A stretch of 64,000 bases of DNA from Cognatilysobacter terrigena (GCF_004361065.1 NZ_SELT01000016.1:1-64000), one strand, 5' to 3'. Numbered from the stretch's first letter, positions 54,712 through 63,627 are shown. Notes: generated from the sequence alone by a model not told the origin. Translations and numbers: made by a program.

Positions 54712-55119
54712 TCAGGCGCCGAGCATGACGCGCACGACGGCGAGGACGCTCGCGAGGCCCGCGATCCAGCATGCGAACGTGATGAGCAGTTGCAGAATCG
54801 AGTAGCGGACCGCGGTGTGCACGTAATCCTCGACGATCACCTGCAGGCCGAGGCGCGCATGCCAGAAGTTCGCGACAAGGAAGGCGATCAGCAGCGTCGC
54901 GTTGACCGGATGGCCGACGCGCGCACGCACCGTCGCGAAATCCGCGCCGACCAGCGAAATCACGAGGCCGACGACGTACAGCGTCAGGAACACCAGCGCG
55001 ACGGCGGTGACGCGCTGCACGAGGAAATGATGCGTGCCGTCCTTCGCCGAACCGAGGCCGCGCGCGACCTTCAGCGGATGGCGCAGCGTCGGCGGACGAT
55101 GTCCTGCATTCGTGCTCAT
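54712..55119 (-). CDS. sdhD: Succinate dehydrogenase membrane anchor subunit
   Basis: The protein has 135 residues from ATG 55119 (ATGA overlap with sdhC). Three membrane helices; His in [21 protein letters not shown] are haem and quinone-site candidates. It anchors SdhAB with SdhC. The open frame extending upstream is not used. Confidence 0.92.
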   Translation of the reverse strand: MSTNAGHRPPTLRHPLKVARGLGSAKDGTHHFLVQRVTAVALVFLTLYVVGLVISLVGADFATVRARVGHPVNATLLIAFLVANFWHARLGLQVIVEDYVHTAVRYSILQLLITFACWIAGLASVLAVVRVMLGA

Positions 55120-55511
55120 GCGCCACCCCACTTCTGCATTGCGAGGATCCAGACGATCGCGGTCAGCACGAGGCTGCCGATGATCGCGGTCCAGGCGCTC
55201 TTCACGAACGCGGGCACCGACGTGCCGACGCCCATGTCCTGTGAGAGATGGCGGATGCCGCTGAGCAGGTGGAACGCGAGCGCCCACGTCCAGCCGAACA
55301 GGATCAGGAAGCCCAGCGGCGATCGCGCGGCGTGGGCGAAGTGCGACCAGTTCTCCGTGCCGGCCGCGAGGGCGACGAGGCCCCAGGCGACGAGCAGGCT
55401 GCCGAGCGACAGGATGACGCCCGTCGCGCGATGCAGGATGGAGCTGACCATCTGCACCTGCCAGCGATAGACCTGCAGGTGCGGGGACAACGGACGTTCG
55501 CGGTACGCCAT
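55116..55511 (-). CDS. sdhC: Succinate dehydrogenase cytochrome b556 subunit
   Basis: The protein has 131 residues with the family start RPLSPHLQVYRWQ and SILHRATGV, three membrane helices and the haem-ligand His in LLSGIRHLSQDMG. It binds haem b and quinone with SdhD. It lies 51 bases after the SDHAF4-like gene. Confidence 0.95.
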   Translation of the reverse strand: MAYRERPLSPHLQVYRWQVQMVSSILHRATGVILSLGSLLVAWGLVALAAGTENWSHFAHAARSPLGFLILFGWTWALAFHLLSGIRHLSQDMGVGTSVPAFVKSAWTAIIGSLVLTAIVWILAMQKWGGA

Positions 55512-55562
55512 GCGGGAGGTCTCGTGCAGATGCGGCGCGGCCGCGGGGTCGAGCGGGCGACG

Positions 55563-55736
55563 CTAGAAATCGATGCAGCGGCCATCCTTTTCCCAGTCCC
55601 CGTAGCGTGTCGGCTCGGGGCCCGGTCGACCGCCGACCTCGCGCGGACGCGGCGTCACCGGCGTGGCGGGCGACGGCGCGGAACCCGGATTCTCCGGCGT
55701 TTCCTGCGGGGTCTCGGGGGTCGTCTGGCCTATCAT
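55563..55736 (-). CDS. SDHAF4-like (DUF1674) succinate dehydrogenase assembly factor
   Basis: This 57-aa gene is easily overlooked. ATG 55736 starts a Pro/Thr-rich disordered part (MIGQTTPETPQETPENP), and the protein ends EPTRYGDWEKDGRCIDF. That C-terminal RYGDWE-x2-GR-x-xDF block is the DUF1674/SDHAF4 signature. The mitochondrial relative binds flavinylated Sdh1 and protects it before assembly. Its position directly ahead of sdhC strongly supports the call. It is divergent from ygfZ with only 29 bases between the starts. Confidence 0.88.
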   Translation of the reverse strand: MIGQTTPETPQETPENPGSAPSPATPVTPRPREVGGRPGPEPTRYGDWEKDGRCIDF

Positions 55737-55749
55737 TCCAGCCGAAAAG

Positions 55750-55776
55750 CTTAAATCCGGACCCCATGTCTGACAA
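55750..55776 (-). promoter_or_regulatory. Candidate promoter of the sdh operon
   Basis: Read on the minus strand, TTGTCA (55771-55776) is 15 bases before TTTAAG (55750-55755); the start point would be near 55741, only about 5 bases from the SDHAF4-like ATG. The -35 lies inside the first codons of ygfZ. On the plus strand TATCAT (55731-55736) could be the -10 of ygfZ. Confidence 0.35.
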
Positions 55777-56620
55777 CCCGCAGTACGGTGCGTCGCGCCC
55801 GTTCACTCTTCACGCGCTCCGCGTTCTGCAGCTTTCCGGCCGCGATGCGCTCACTTTCGCACAAGCGCAATTCATGAACGACGTCATGTCGCTCACGGAC
55901 GGCGACTGGCAGTGGAGCGGCTGGCTCGACCCCAAAGGCCGCGTGCAGGCGCTCTTCGCGCTGCTGCGGATCGATGCGGAGACTGCGTGGCTGGTGACAG
56001 CCACGGACGTCGAGGCGTTCGCCGCTTCGCTGCGACGGTTCGTATTCCGCAGCAAGGTCACGATCAAGGACGCTCCCGTTCACGCGTCCGGCGTCTTCAC
56101 AGCGCCGCAAAGTGCGACGGGCCGTCGTTCTGCGCGCATCGGTGACGCGGTCGAACTCGATTTCAGTGGCGACGCCGGTGCGCGGACGCTCGTCCTGGCG
56201 CCCTCGCCCGCGGTGCCGGCGACCGTCGACGACGACGCGGCCTGGTGGCGACTGGATATCGCGCACGGCTGGCCCGGGCTTCCCGACACCTCGCTCGATC
56301 ACTGGACGCCGCAGCAGCTGTCGCTTCAGCGCTTCGACGCCTTCAGCGTGAAAAAGGGTTGCTATCCGGGCCAGGAGATCGTCGCCCGCACCCATTTCCT
56401 CGGGCGGGCGAAGCGCGGGCTGGCTCGACTGCGCGTCGGCGCCGATACCGCCGCAGGCGATGCGCTCACGGATGCGGACGGGCGCGACGTCGGCCAGGTG
56501 GTCGTCGTTCGTGGCGACGAGGCGCTGGCCGTCGTGCCGCTCGAGCCGGTGGATGCGGCGCTGCATCTGCGCGGCGCGGCGGTCGAGCGACTGAACCTAG
56601 CGGATGGCCTGCAGCGCTGA
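55766..56620 (+). CDS. ygfZ: YgfZ/GcvT-domain folate-binding protein
   Basis: This 284-aa protein has the family signature KGCYPGQEIVARTHFLG with the essential Cys. YgfZ uses a folate to support repair or assembly of some 4Fe-4S proteins. Start ATG 55766 lies 29 bases from the divergent SDHAF4-like gene. Placing this Fe-S maintenance protein beside Fe-S-rich succinate dehydrogenase is functionally sensible. Confidence 0.93.
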   Translation: MSDNPQYGASRPFTLHALRVLQLSGRDALTFAQAQFMNDVMSLTDGDWQWSGWLDPKGRVQALFALLRIDAETAWLVTATDVEAFAASLRRFVFRSKVTIKDAPVHASGVFTAPQSATGRRSARIGDAVELDFSGDAGARTLVLAPSPAVPATVDDDAAWWRLDIAHGWPGLPDTSLDHWTPQQLSLQRFDAFSVKKGCYPGQEIVARTHFLGRAKRGLARLRVGADTAAGDALTDADGRDVGQVVVVRGDEALAVVPLEPVDAALHLRGAAVERLNLADGLQR

Positions 56621-56729
56621 GGCCGCGCGCGTCATACGGGCTCGGGACGGACGCTTGGTGATATCCGTCTCTGCGAAACGGCCCGGCTCACGACGCGCAC
56701 AGGCTGTCGGGCAACGTCTCTGAAGCCGA

Positions 56730-59003
56730 TCAGCCCCTCGCGAGAGCGTCTGCCGCCGCGACGATGTCGTCGTCGCCCGGAATCACGAGGAAGGCCGCGC
56801 CCGCGAGCGGCGTGTACGTATCGGTGCCGACCACGCGCTGCAGCGGCGTCGCACCCAGCCCGCCCTCGGCCAGCGCCGTCATCACGCCCTCGCCCACGCC
56901 TGCGCTGCGACGCCCCTCGTCGACCACGATGATCCGCTTCGCGTTCTTCGCCTGCTCGACGATGTAGTTGTCGTTGAGCGGGACGAGCCATCGGAGGTCG
57001 ACGACCTTCGTCGTCCAACCGTGCTGCTGTTCGATAAGTCGTGCGGCGCGCAGGCTCATCGGCACGCCGTTGCCGTAGCTGATGATGACGACATCGTCGC
57101 CATTGCCGTAGGTGCGCCCCTCGCCGAGCGTCATCGCCTCGCCCGGCGCCGGGAACGTCGTCAGCCACTGGCCGTCGCCCGCCTCGTACAGATCCTTCGT
57201 CATGTAGAGCGCGATCGGTTCGAGGAAGATGCTGACGCGGCCGTCGACCTTCGCCAGCGCCATGAGCGTGCGGAGCATCGTCGCCGCATCGTCGCCGCGC
57301 GATGGACAGCCAACGACGAGGCCCGGAATGTCGCGGAGCGCGGCGATCGAGTTGTCGTTGTGGAAGTGACCGCCGAAGCCGCGCTGATAGCCAAGGCCCG
57401 CCATGCGCACGACCATCGGATTGCGGTACTGGTCGTTGCTGAAGAACTGCAGGCTCGACGCTTCGCCGCGGATCTGGTCGCCCGCGTTGTGGAAGTACGC
57501 GAGGTACTGGATTTCCGGCACGGGCAGCATGCCCATGTTCGCGAAGCCCTGTGCGAGGCCGAAGATCATCGTCTCGTCGAGCAGCGTGTTGAACACGCGA
57601 CGCGGGCCGAACGCCTTGTACAGGCCCTTCGTCACCGTGTAGACGCCACCCTTCTGCGCGACGTCCTCGCCGAACAGAAGCGTGTCCGGATACTTCGCGA
57701 ACAGGTCGTGCAGCGCGTTGTTGATCTGGATCGCGAGGTGGCGCGGGGGCTGATTCTCGGGGAGTTTCGTTTCGCCACCGAAGACCTCTGTGCGGCGTGC
57801 CGCGTAGTCGGCTCGCTCGGCTTCCGTCTTCACCGCAGCCGGCGTGTACGGAGCGAGCGGCGCGATCACATCTTCAAACTTCTCGAGCTTCGGACGGCGG
57901 TCCGCCTCTTCCGCGGCAGCGAAGCACTTCTTGCGCGTGGCTTCATAGAGCTCGAGCACGTCGTCCTTCGACATCAGGCCCGATTCGAGTGCGATCGCCG
58001 CGGAACGCAGCAGCGGATCGGTGGCTTCGACCGCGCACAGCTCCTCGATCGAACGCCATTCGATCTCGAAGTCGGTGCCCGCGTGACCCATGATGCGGGT
58101 CGTCTTGAGGTGCAGGAACGTCGGGCGACGCGTGCGTCGGCAATGCTCGACGGCGCGCTGCACGTCGCCGTAACCGGTGGCGAGATCCAGACCGTCGGCG
58201 AAGAAGTAGTCGAGGCCCTGCATGTGCTGGAAGCGATTCGCGACCCAGCCGGTGGGCGTCTTCACCGAGATGCCGATGCCGTTGTCCTCGCAGACGAACA
58301 GCACGGGTGCGGGCAGCTTCTGGTATGCGGTCCACGCCGCGGCGTTGAATGCCGTTTGTGCGGTGGCGTGGTTCGACGATGCATCGCCGAAGGAGCAGAT
58401 CGCGATCGAATCGTCGGGGATCGGCAGCGCGTGGCCAATGCGTCGTGCGGTTTCGATCGCGACCGCCGTGCCCAGCGCCTTCGGCAGATGCGACGCGATC
58501 GTCGACGTCTGCGGCAGCACCCACAACGGCTTGCTGCCCCAGACCTTGTGGCGGCCGCCGCTCGCGGGATCGTCCTTGCTCGCGGCGAAGCTGAGCGCGG
58601 AATCCATGATCGGATCCATGCCGGGCAGCTTGCGGAAACGCTCGGCCATGAAGCCGCCGGACCGGTAATGCAGGAACGCGGGATCGGTGTGGCGCGTCGC
58701 GCGCGCGACCATCGCATTGCCTTCGTGGCCGCTGCTACCGATCGTGTAGAAGACCTTGTTCTGCACGCGCAGCACGCGCGCCATCAGGTCGAGGTGGCGA
58801 CTGATCAGCTGCGACTCGAACAACTCGCGAAAGCCCTGCGCATCGAGCGCGCTGCCGTCGAGGATGGCCTCGTGCGGCGCCGGGCGCGCATCGGGACGAC
58901 CGTCCCACGCCTTCACGAATTCGACGAAATTGACGTCGCAGATCTCGGCGCGGTTGACGCCCTTCATACGGGCGGGGATGGGGTTCGGAAGCGTGGCGGC
59001 CAT
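56730..59003 (-). CDS. Fused E1 alpha-beta of branched-chain 2-oxoacid dehydrogenase
   Basis: This 757-aa protein joins two subunits that are usually separate. Residues about 45-395 are E1-alpha with the ThDP motif (GDASSNHATAQTAFNAAAW); about 425-757 are E1-beta (LFGEDVAQKGGVYTVTKGL; NTLLDETMIFGLAQGFAN; VVDLRWLVPLND). A charged linker connects them. The likely reaction is decarboxylation of 2-oxoacids from Val, Leu and Ile, giving branched starters for the iso fatty acids typical of Xanthomonadaceae. No E2 or E3 gene is adjacent. Confidence 0.9.
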   Translation of the reverse strand: MAATLPNPIPARMKGVNRAEICDVNFVEFVKAWDGRPDARPAPHEAILDGSALDAQGFRELFESQLISRHLDLMARVLRVQNKVFYTIGSSGHEGNAMVARATRHTDPAFLHYRSGGFMAERFRKLPGMDPIMDSALSFAASKDDPASGGRHKVWGSKPLWVLPQTSTIASHLPKALGTAVAIETARRIGHALPIPDDSIAICSFGDASSNHATAQTAFNAAAWTAYQKLPAPVLFVCEDNGIGISVKTPTGWVANRFQHMQGLDYFFADGLDLATGYGDVQRAVEHCRRTRRPTFLHLKTTRIMGHAGTDFEIEWRSIEELCAVEATDPLLRSAAIALESGLMSKDDVLELYEATRKKCFAAAEEADRRPKLEKFEDVIAPLAPYTPAAVKTEAERADYAARRTEVFGGETKLPENQPPRHLAIQINNALHDLFAKYPDTLLFGEDVAQKGGVYTVTKGLYKAFGPRRVFNTLLDETMIFGLAQGFANMGMLPVPEIQYLAYFHNAGDQIRGEASSLQFFSNDQYRNPMVVRMAGLGYQRGFGGHFHNDNSIAALRDIPGLVVGCPSRGDDAATMLRTLMALAKVDGRVSIFLEPIALYMTKDLYEAGDGQWLTTFPAPGEAMTLGEGRTYGNGDDVVIISYGNGVPMSLRAARLIEQQHGWTTKVVDLRWLVPLNDNYIVEQAKNAKRIIVVDEGRRSAGVGEGVMTALAEGGLGATPLQRVVGTDTYTPLAGAAFLVIPGDDDIVAAADALARG

Positions 59004-59046
59004 GCGGTCATCCGGGCGAGCGACACCTCGCCTTACGTCGTGGAGT

Positions 59047-59688
59047 TCAGGTGGATTGCGCGATCAGCGCAGCGGCGCGAGCGTCGGGCTCGACCATCGC
59101 GACGAAGCCCGGCGTCGCGCGTACGCGGGCGAGCCAGGCGCGGATCGCGGGATGGTCGTCGAGCGACACGCCGCCGTGCGGCGCGACATCGGTGTAGGCG
59201 AACAGGGCGATGTCGGCGACGCCATAGGCATCGCCGGTGAACCAGTCGTGGGATTGCAGGTGGCGCTCCATGACACGCAGCGCCTCGTGCGAGCGCTCGC
59301 GCAGGCGCGGCAGGTCGGCGCGACGCGGAGAATCCGCTGGCGTCCAGCCGCAGATGAAGCGCGCCACCGCAACGTACGGCTCGTGGCTGTACTGCTCGAA
59401 GAACATCCAGCTCAGCGCCTGCGCGCGCTGCCACGCGTCGGCGGGGAGATATGGCGTGCCTTCCGCGAGCCAGCACAGGATGGCGTTCGATTCGACGAGG
59501 ATGCGTCCGTCGTCGAGTTCGAGCATCGGCACCTTGCCGTTCGCGTTCTTCGCGAGGTACTCCGGCGTGCGCGTCGCGCCGGTGCTGCTGTCGGTCTCGA
59601 CCCATCGATACGGACGACCGAGCTGCTCCAGCAACAGCCGCACCTTGTGGCAGTTGCCCGACGGTGAGAAGCCGTAAACCGTGGTCAC
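59047..59688 (-). CDS. Glutathione S-transferase family protein
   Basis: The protein has 213 residues from GTG 59688 (GTGA overlap with the acetyltransferase stop). It has a thioredoxin-like N-domain (YGFSPSGNCHKVRLLLEQLG with Ser/Cys at the active-site position, then NGKVPMLELDD and ESNAILCWLAEG) and an all-helical C-domain (WFTGDAYGVADIALFAY). It is a cytosolic GST with unknown substrate. It lies 43 bases before the E1 gene on the same strand. Confidence 0.92.
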   Translation of the reverse strand: MTTVYGFSPSGNCHKVRLLLEQLGRPYRWVETDSSTGATRTPEYLAKNANGKVPMLELDDGRILVESNAILCWLAEGTPYLPADAWQRAQALSWMFFEQYSHEPYVAVARFICGWTPADSPRRADLPRLRERSHEALRVMERHLQSHDWFTGDAYGVADIALFAYTDVAPHGGVSLDDHPAIRAWLARVRATPGFVAMVEPDARAAALIAQST

Positions 59689-60233
59689 GCGGCTGCGCCC
59701 CGACGCGCGCGCCATTCCTCGCGCGTCTGCCCCCAGAGGTCGATCTGGAACTTGTCGTGCGGCGGCTGGAACACGCCACGTCCGCGATTCTTCGCACCTA
59801 GGCGCTTGGCAACGTTCTGCGATGCGATGTTCGCGACGTCGATCGAATGGATGATCTCCGTCCAGCCCAAGGTGTCGAACGCCCAGTCCATCGCGGCGGC
59901 GCAGGCTTCGGTCGCATAACCCTTGCCCCATGCATCCGGATGCAGTGCGTAACCGACCTCCGTTCCCGGCCAACCCGCGGGCTGCCAGGGGCCGGCCTGC
60001 CCCATCCACAGGCCTGTCGCCTTCTCTTCGACGGCGAACATCGCGAAGCCCTGCACGGCCCAGGCGCCCGGCATCTGCAGGAAGCGACGCCATGCATCGC
60101 CCAGCACCAGCGGGCCGCCGATGTGGTGCGTTTCCGGCGCAGCGAACATTTCCGCATAGCGCTCGAAGTCGTCCTTGCGCCACTGACGCAGGATCAGGCG
60201 TTCGGTTTCGAGCCGCGGGCCGTGGTCCGACAT
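59685..60233 (-). CDS. GNAT-family N-acetyltransferase (RimJ/RimL-like)
   Basis: This 182-aa protein has the N-terminal pattern LETERLILRQWRKDDFE and the acetyl-CoA motif VGYALHPDAWGKGYATEA, then NIASQNVAKRLGAK. Members acetylate protein N-termini, amino groups of small molecules or antibiotics; the target is not readable. It is co-translated with the GST (four-base overlap). Confidence 0.9.
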   Translation of the reverse strand: MSDHGPRLETERLILRQWRKDDFERYAEMFAAPETHHIGGPLVLGDAWRRFLQMPGAWAVQGFAMFAVEEKATGLWMGQAGPWQPAGWPGTEVGYALHPDAWGKGYATEACAAAMDWAFDTLGWTEIIHSIDVANIASQNVAKRLGAKNRGRGVFQPPHDKFQIDLWGQTREEWRARRGAAA

Positions 60234-60304
60234 CGTGCTTCCTCTGATGGGCGACGCGCTGCGTCGCGGGACGACGAGGCGCGCGCACGTTCTGCGGCGC
60301 CGAA

Positions 60305-60330
60305 GTGGAAACCGGCCCGAAGGCCGGTCC
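60305..60330 (-). terminator. Intrinsic terminator after the acyl-CoA dehydrogenase gene
   Basis: ACCGGCC-CGAA-GGCCGGT (60311-60328), on the minus strand with a TTCG loop followed by TTCC. It lies 7 bases after the stop. The T-run is short, so strength is moderate. Confidence 0.7.
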
Positions 60331-60336
60331 CGATGA

Positions 60337-61500
60337 TCAGAACGCGTTGATGCCGGTGAGTTCGCGACCGACCACCAGCTGATGCACGGTTTCCGTGCCC
60401 TCGTAGGTGATGACCGACTCGAGGTTCAGCGCATGGCGGATCGCGCCGTGCTCGGTGGTGATGCCCGCGCCGCCGAGCAGATCGCGGCATTCGCGCGCGA
60501 TGTCGATGGCCATGCGGCAGTTGTTCCACTTCGCGAGCGAGACCTGCGTCGGCTGCATCGTGCCGGCGTCCTTCAGGCGACCGAGCTGCACGACCAGCAG
60601 CTGCGCCAGCGTGATGCGACGCGCCATCTCGGCCATCTTGATCTGCGCGCTCTGCGTCGCCGCGACCGGACGGCCGAACAGAATGCGCTCCTTCGTGTAG
60701 TTCACGACCTCGTCGAGGCAGGCGATCGCCGCGCCGATCGGGCCCCATGTGATGCCGTAGCGCGCCTGCGTCAGGCAGCCCAGCGGGCCCTTCAAGCCCT
60801 TCACGTTCGGCAGGCGGTTCGCTTCCGGCACGCGCACGTTGTCGAAGTAGAGCGCGCTGGTGACTGACGCGCGCAGCGACATCTTGTGCTTGATTTCCTG
60901 CGCCGCGAAGCCGGGCATGCCCTTTTCGACGACGAACCCCTGGATGCCGTCTTCCGTCTGCGCCCAGACGATCGCGATGTCGGCGAGGTTGCCGTTCGTG
61001 ATCCACATCTTGGCGCCGTTGAGGATCCAGTCGTCGCCGTCGCGCTTGGCGTTCGTCTTCATGTTGGCCGGGTCGGAGCCACCATGCGGTTCCGTCAGGC
61101 CGAAGCAGCCGATCACCTTGCCCGCGGCCATGTCCGGCAGCCAGCGCATGCGCTGCTCTTCGGTGCCGTAGGCGTAGATCGGGTACATGCACAGCGAGCT
61201 CTGCACGCTGACGAAGCTGCGGATGCCGCTGTCGCCGCGCTCGAGTTCCTGGCAGATCAGGCCGTAGCTCACCGCGTTGAGGCCGGCGCAGCCGTACTTC
61301 TCCGGCAGCGACGAACCCAGCAGGCCCAGCTCCGCGATTTCAGGCACCAGTTCGCGCGGGAAACGGCCCTGGTCGAAGGCTTCGCCGATGATCGGAATGA
61401 CGCGCTCGTCGGTGAAACGCGCGACGGTGTCCTGCACGGCCCGCTCTTCCTCGGACAGCAGCGAACGGACGTCGTAGAGGTCGTACGGATTCAGAGCCAT
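60337..61500 (-). CDS. gcdH: Glutaryl-CoA dehydrogenase-type acyl-CoA dehydrogenase
   Basis: The protein has 387 residues from ATG 61500. FAD contacts CFGLTEPHGGSDP and WITNGNLADIAIVW, and the catalytic base Glu in VITYEGTETVHQLVVGRELTGINAF match the glutaryl-CoA type, which oxidises and decarboxylates glutaryl-CoA to crotonyl-CoA in lysine and tryptophan breakdown. Conserved Arg in the LFGRPVAATQ region supports it. It is monocistronic, between two terminators. Confidence 0.93.
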   Translation of the reverse strand: MALNPYDLYDVRSLLSEEERAVQDTVARFTDERVIPIIGEAFDQGRFPRELVPEIAELGLLGSSLPEKYGCAGLNAVSYGLICQELERGDSGIRSFVSVQSSLCMYPIYAYGTEEQRMRWLPDMAAGKVIGCFGLTEPHGGSDPANMKTNAKRDGDDWILNGAKMWITNGNLADIAIVWAQTEDGIQGFVVEKGMPGFAAQEIKHKMSLRASVTSALYFDNVRVPEANRLPNVKGLKGPLGCLTQARYGITWGPIGAAIACLDEVVNYTKERILFGRPVAATQSAQIKMAEMARRITLAQLLVVQLGRLKDAGTMQPTQVSLAKWNNCRMAIDIARECRDLLGGAGITTEHGAIRHALNLESVITYEGTETVHQLVVGRELTGINAF

Positions 61501-61599
61501 GCGGGCAATCGGACCTTCGGGCGATGGAGCCCGATATTGTAGGCCGCCGTCACATTCCTTCGACACCCCCGAACCGACCGCCGGCATTCATCGGACACG

Positions 61600-61623
61600 A
61601 AAAAGGGCCGGTCGCCCGGCCCT
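61600..61623 (-). terminator. Intrinsic terminator after the glycine-zipper gene
   Basis: On the minus strand AGGGCCGG-GCGA-CCGGCCCT is followed by TTTTC. It ends the glycine-zipper gene 27 bases after its stop and insulates gcdH. Confidence 0.85.
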
Positions 61624-61650
61624 CTCCCGTTTCCTCCCGAGGAATCCGTA

Positions 61651-62481
61651 TCAGCCGCGCGTCGCGACCGCCGTCGACGTGACGACGCGGCCGTCGATCA
61701 CCGGCAGCTGCGAGCCCGGACGCTCGTTCATGCGCACGGTGTGCTCGGCGCCCTGATAGCGGTAGGTGACGTCGTAACCGGCGACATTCGTGTCCGTACC
61801 CACGCGAATGCGGCTGCCCGGGCGGCTGCCCATGCGCTGCGTACCGGTCGTGCCGTCCGGATTCCGGAACGTCACGTTGTAGGCGACGGTGCGCGAGCTG
61901 CTGGAGGTGTCGCTGACCGTGCGGCACTGCTGCTCGGTGCGATTCACGACCTGGCCGCCCACGTGGTTGCGGTCGACGCGATTGCCGATGAAGCCACCGC
62001 CCACCGCGCCCGCGACCGTCGCGAGCTTGCGACCGTTGCCGTGGCCGACCTGGTTGCCGACGAGGCCACCGATCAGCGCGCCCGCGACGGTGCCGCCGAC
62101 GTTGCCGTCGCGCTCGGGCATGCGTTCCTGCACCACGACGTCGTTACAGACCTGACGCGGCGTGCTGGTGGTGCTGGTCTCCTTCACCGGGTCGACGCCG
62201 ATCACCTGCGCATAGCGCGGCGACGACGTGCGGACCGGATCGACGTCGACGACGTCCGCGTACTCCGCGCGCGGCGCGGCGAGTTCCGGCGCGGTCGGCG
62301 CGATGCGGCCCTGCGCGTTCGCGGACGCATCGAGCTGCGTGGCGCCCATCATCGCCGGCTGCGCGGCGGCAGGCTGCACGGCTGCGGTGTCGTCGCGATG
62401 ATTGAGCGAGCTGTAGGCCGCAACCGCGACGCCGCCGAGCAGCATCGAACCCAGTGCGACCGCAAGGATGTTCTTGTCCAT
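61651..62481 (-). CDS. Glycine-zipper 2TM-domain envelope protein
   Basis: The protein has 276 residues from ATG 62481 with GGAGG five bases upstream. An N-terminal hydrophobic helix (NILAVALGSMLLGGVAVAAY) acts as signal or anchor. The Ala/Pro-rich region is followed by the glycine zipper GTVAGALIGGLVGNQVGHGNG and VAGAVGGGFIGNRVD (about 150-185), then a beta-rich C-terminus (YNVTFRNPDGTTGTQRM; YDVTYRYQGAEHTV). It resembles SlyB/Rick_17kDa proteins that insert in or near the outer membrane. No lipobox is seen. Confidence 0.88.
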   Translation of the reverse strand: MDKNILAVALGSMLLGGVAVAAYSSLNHRDDTAAVQPAAAQPAMMGATQLDASANAQGRIAPTAPELAAPRAEYADVVDVDPVRTSSPRYAQVIGVDPVKETSTTSTPRQVCNDVVVQERMPERDGNVGGTVAGALIGGLVGNQVGHGNGRKLATVAGAVGGGFIGNRVDRNHVGGQVVNRTEQQCRTVSDTSSSSRTVAYNVTFRNPDGTTGTQRMGSRPGSRIRVGTDTNVAGYDVTYRYQGAEHTVRMNERPGSQLPVIDGRVVTSTAVATRG

Positions 62482-62635
62482 GAGAGCCTCCGACCAGTTC
62501 GTTCTGGCGTGGCTCGATTCGAGCACCGCAAACCTGAACGACGGCGGAGCGTGACCGGAAATTAACGCCGTCTGTTCAGCCGTCCACCGGCCGTGTCGGA
62601 GGGGCGTGCTAGCGTCGCTGCATCACGAGGTGACC

Positions 62636-62842
62636 ATGGCCCGACTCCTGCTGAAGCCCCTGCTCCGCCGCGCGGAAAAGCTCAAGCATCCGACGCTCTT
62701 CTGGATCACGGCGACGTTGTTCGTCATCGATCTGCTGATTCCCGACATCATTCCGTTCGCCGACGAGATCCTCCTGGGTCTGGGCACGCTGTTGCTGTCG
62801 CGATGGAAGGCCAACGACCGCGAATTGCCGCCGCGTCGATGA
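62636..62842 (+). CDS. Small inner-membrane protein (DUF6116-like)
   Basis: The protein has 68 residues from ATG 62636 with GAGGTG in front. MARLLLKPLLRRAEKLKHP is followed by two short hydrophobic segments (FWITATLFVIDLLIP and ADEILLGLGTLLLSRW). The P-D-x-I-P-F-x-DE pattern between helices recurs in small proteobacterial membrane proteins as I recall them. The function is unknown. The stop overlaps tatD (ATGA). Confidence 0.8.
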   Translation: MARLLLKPLLRRAEKLKHPTLFWITATLFVIDLLIPDIIPFADEILLGLGTLLLSRWKANDRELPPRR

Positions 62843-63627
62843 ACCTGCTGGTCGACAGCCACTCGCACCTCGACGTCGACGAGTTCGACGCGGATCGTGC
62901 GGATGTCGTCGCGCGAGCGCGGGCTGTTGGCGTGACGCGACAGATCGTGCCGGCGATCGAGGCGTCGACCTGGCCGGTGCTGCGTGACGTCTGCACGAGC
63001 TTCGACGGTCTGTTCCCGGCGTACGGCCTGCATCCGATGTATCTCGACCGCCACGTCGATGCTCACGTCAACGAGCTACGCGGCTGGATCGAGCGCGAGC
63101 GGCCGGTTGCGATCGGAGAATGCGGACTCGATTACTTCGTCGAAGGCCTCGATCGCGACCGCCAGCGCACCTTGTTTGACGCGCACCTGCGACTTGCCCG
63201 GGACTTCGACCTGCCGCTGATCGTGCACGCGCGGCACGCGGTCGACGACGTGATCGCCGCGGTGCGTCGGATCGGTGGCCTGCGCGGCGTCGTACACAGC
63301 TTTTCGGGCAGTCATCAGCAGGCCGAGATGCTGTGGGCGAACGGCTTCATGATCGGCCTGGGCGGGCCGGTGACGTACGAGCGCGCCAACCGGCTGCGCA
63401 CGCTCGCCGCGACCATGCCGATCGAGCATCTGCTTCTCGAAACCGACTCGCCGGACCAGCCTGGCGCCGCGTGCCGTGGACAGCGTAATGAGCCTGCGCG
63501 GCTCGTCGACGTGCTTGCGGTGATCGCGTCGCTGAGGCGCCAGTCCGACAGCGAGGTTGCAGCCGCGACCACGGCGAACGCCGAGCGCCTGTTCCGGCTT
63601 ACGCCGCTGCGTTCGCCTTCGGCTTGA
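62839..63627 (+). CDS. tatD: TatD-family metal-dependent hydrolase
   Basis: The protein has 262 residues from ATG 62839. Metal-binding motifs of the TIM-barrel family are DSHSHLD (His8, His10), AIGECGLDYF with Glu, VHARHAVDD, HSFSG and the final ETDSP. TatD proteins are 3' exonucleases or DNases acting in repair and RNA quality control. Its 3' end overlaps the convergent tcdA by 29 bases. Confidence 0.93.
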   Translation: MNLLVDSHSHLDVDEFDADRADVVARARAVGVTRQIVPAIEASTWPVLRDVCTSFDGLFPAYGLHPMYLDRHVDAHVNELRGWIERERPVAIGECGLDYFVEGLDRDRQRTLFDAHLRLARDFDLPLIVHARHAVDDVIAAVRRIGGLRGVVHSFSGSHQQAEMLWANGFMIGLGGPVTYERANRLRTLAATMPIEHLLLETDSPDQPGAACRGQRNEPARLVDVLAVIASLRRQSDSEVAAATTANAERLFRLTPLRSPSA

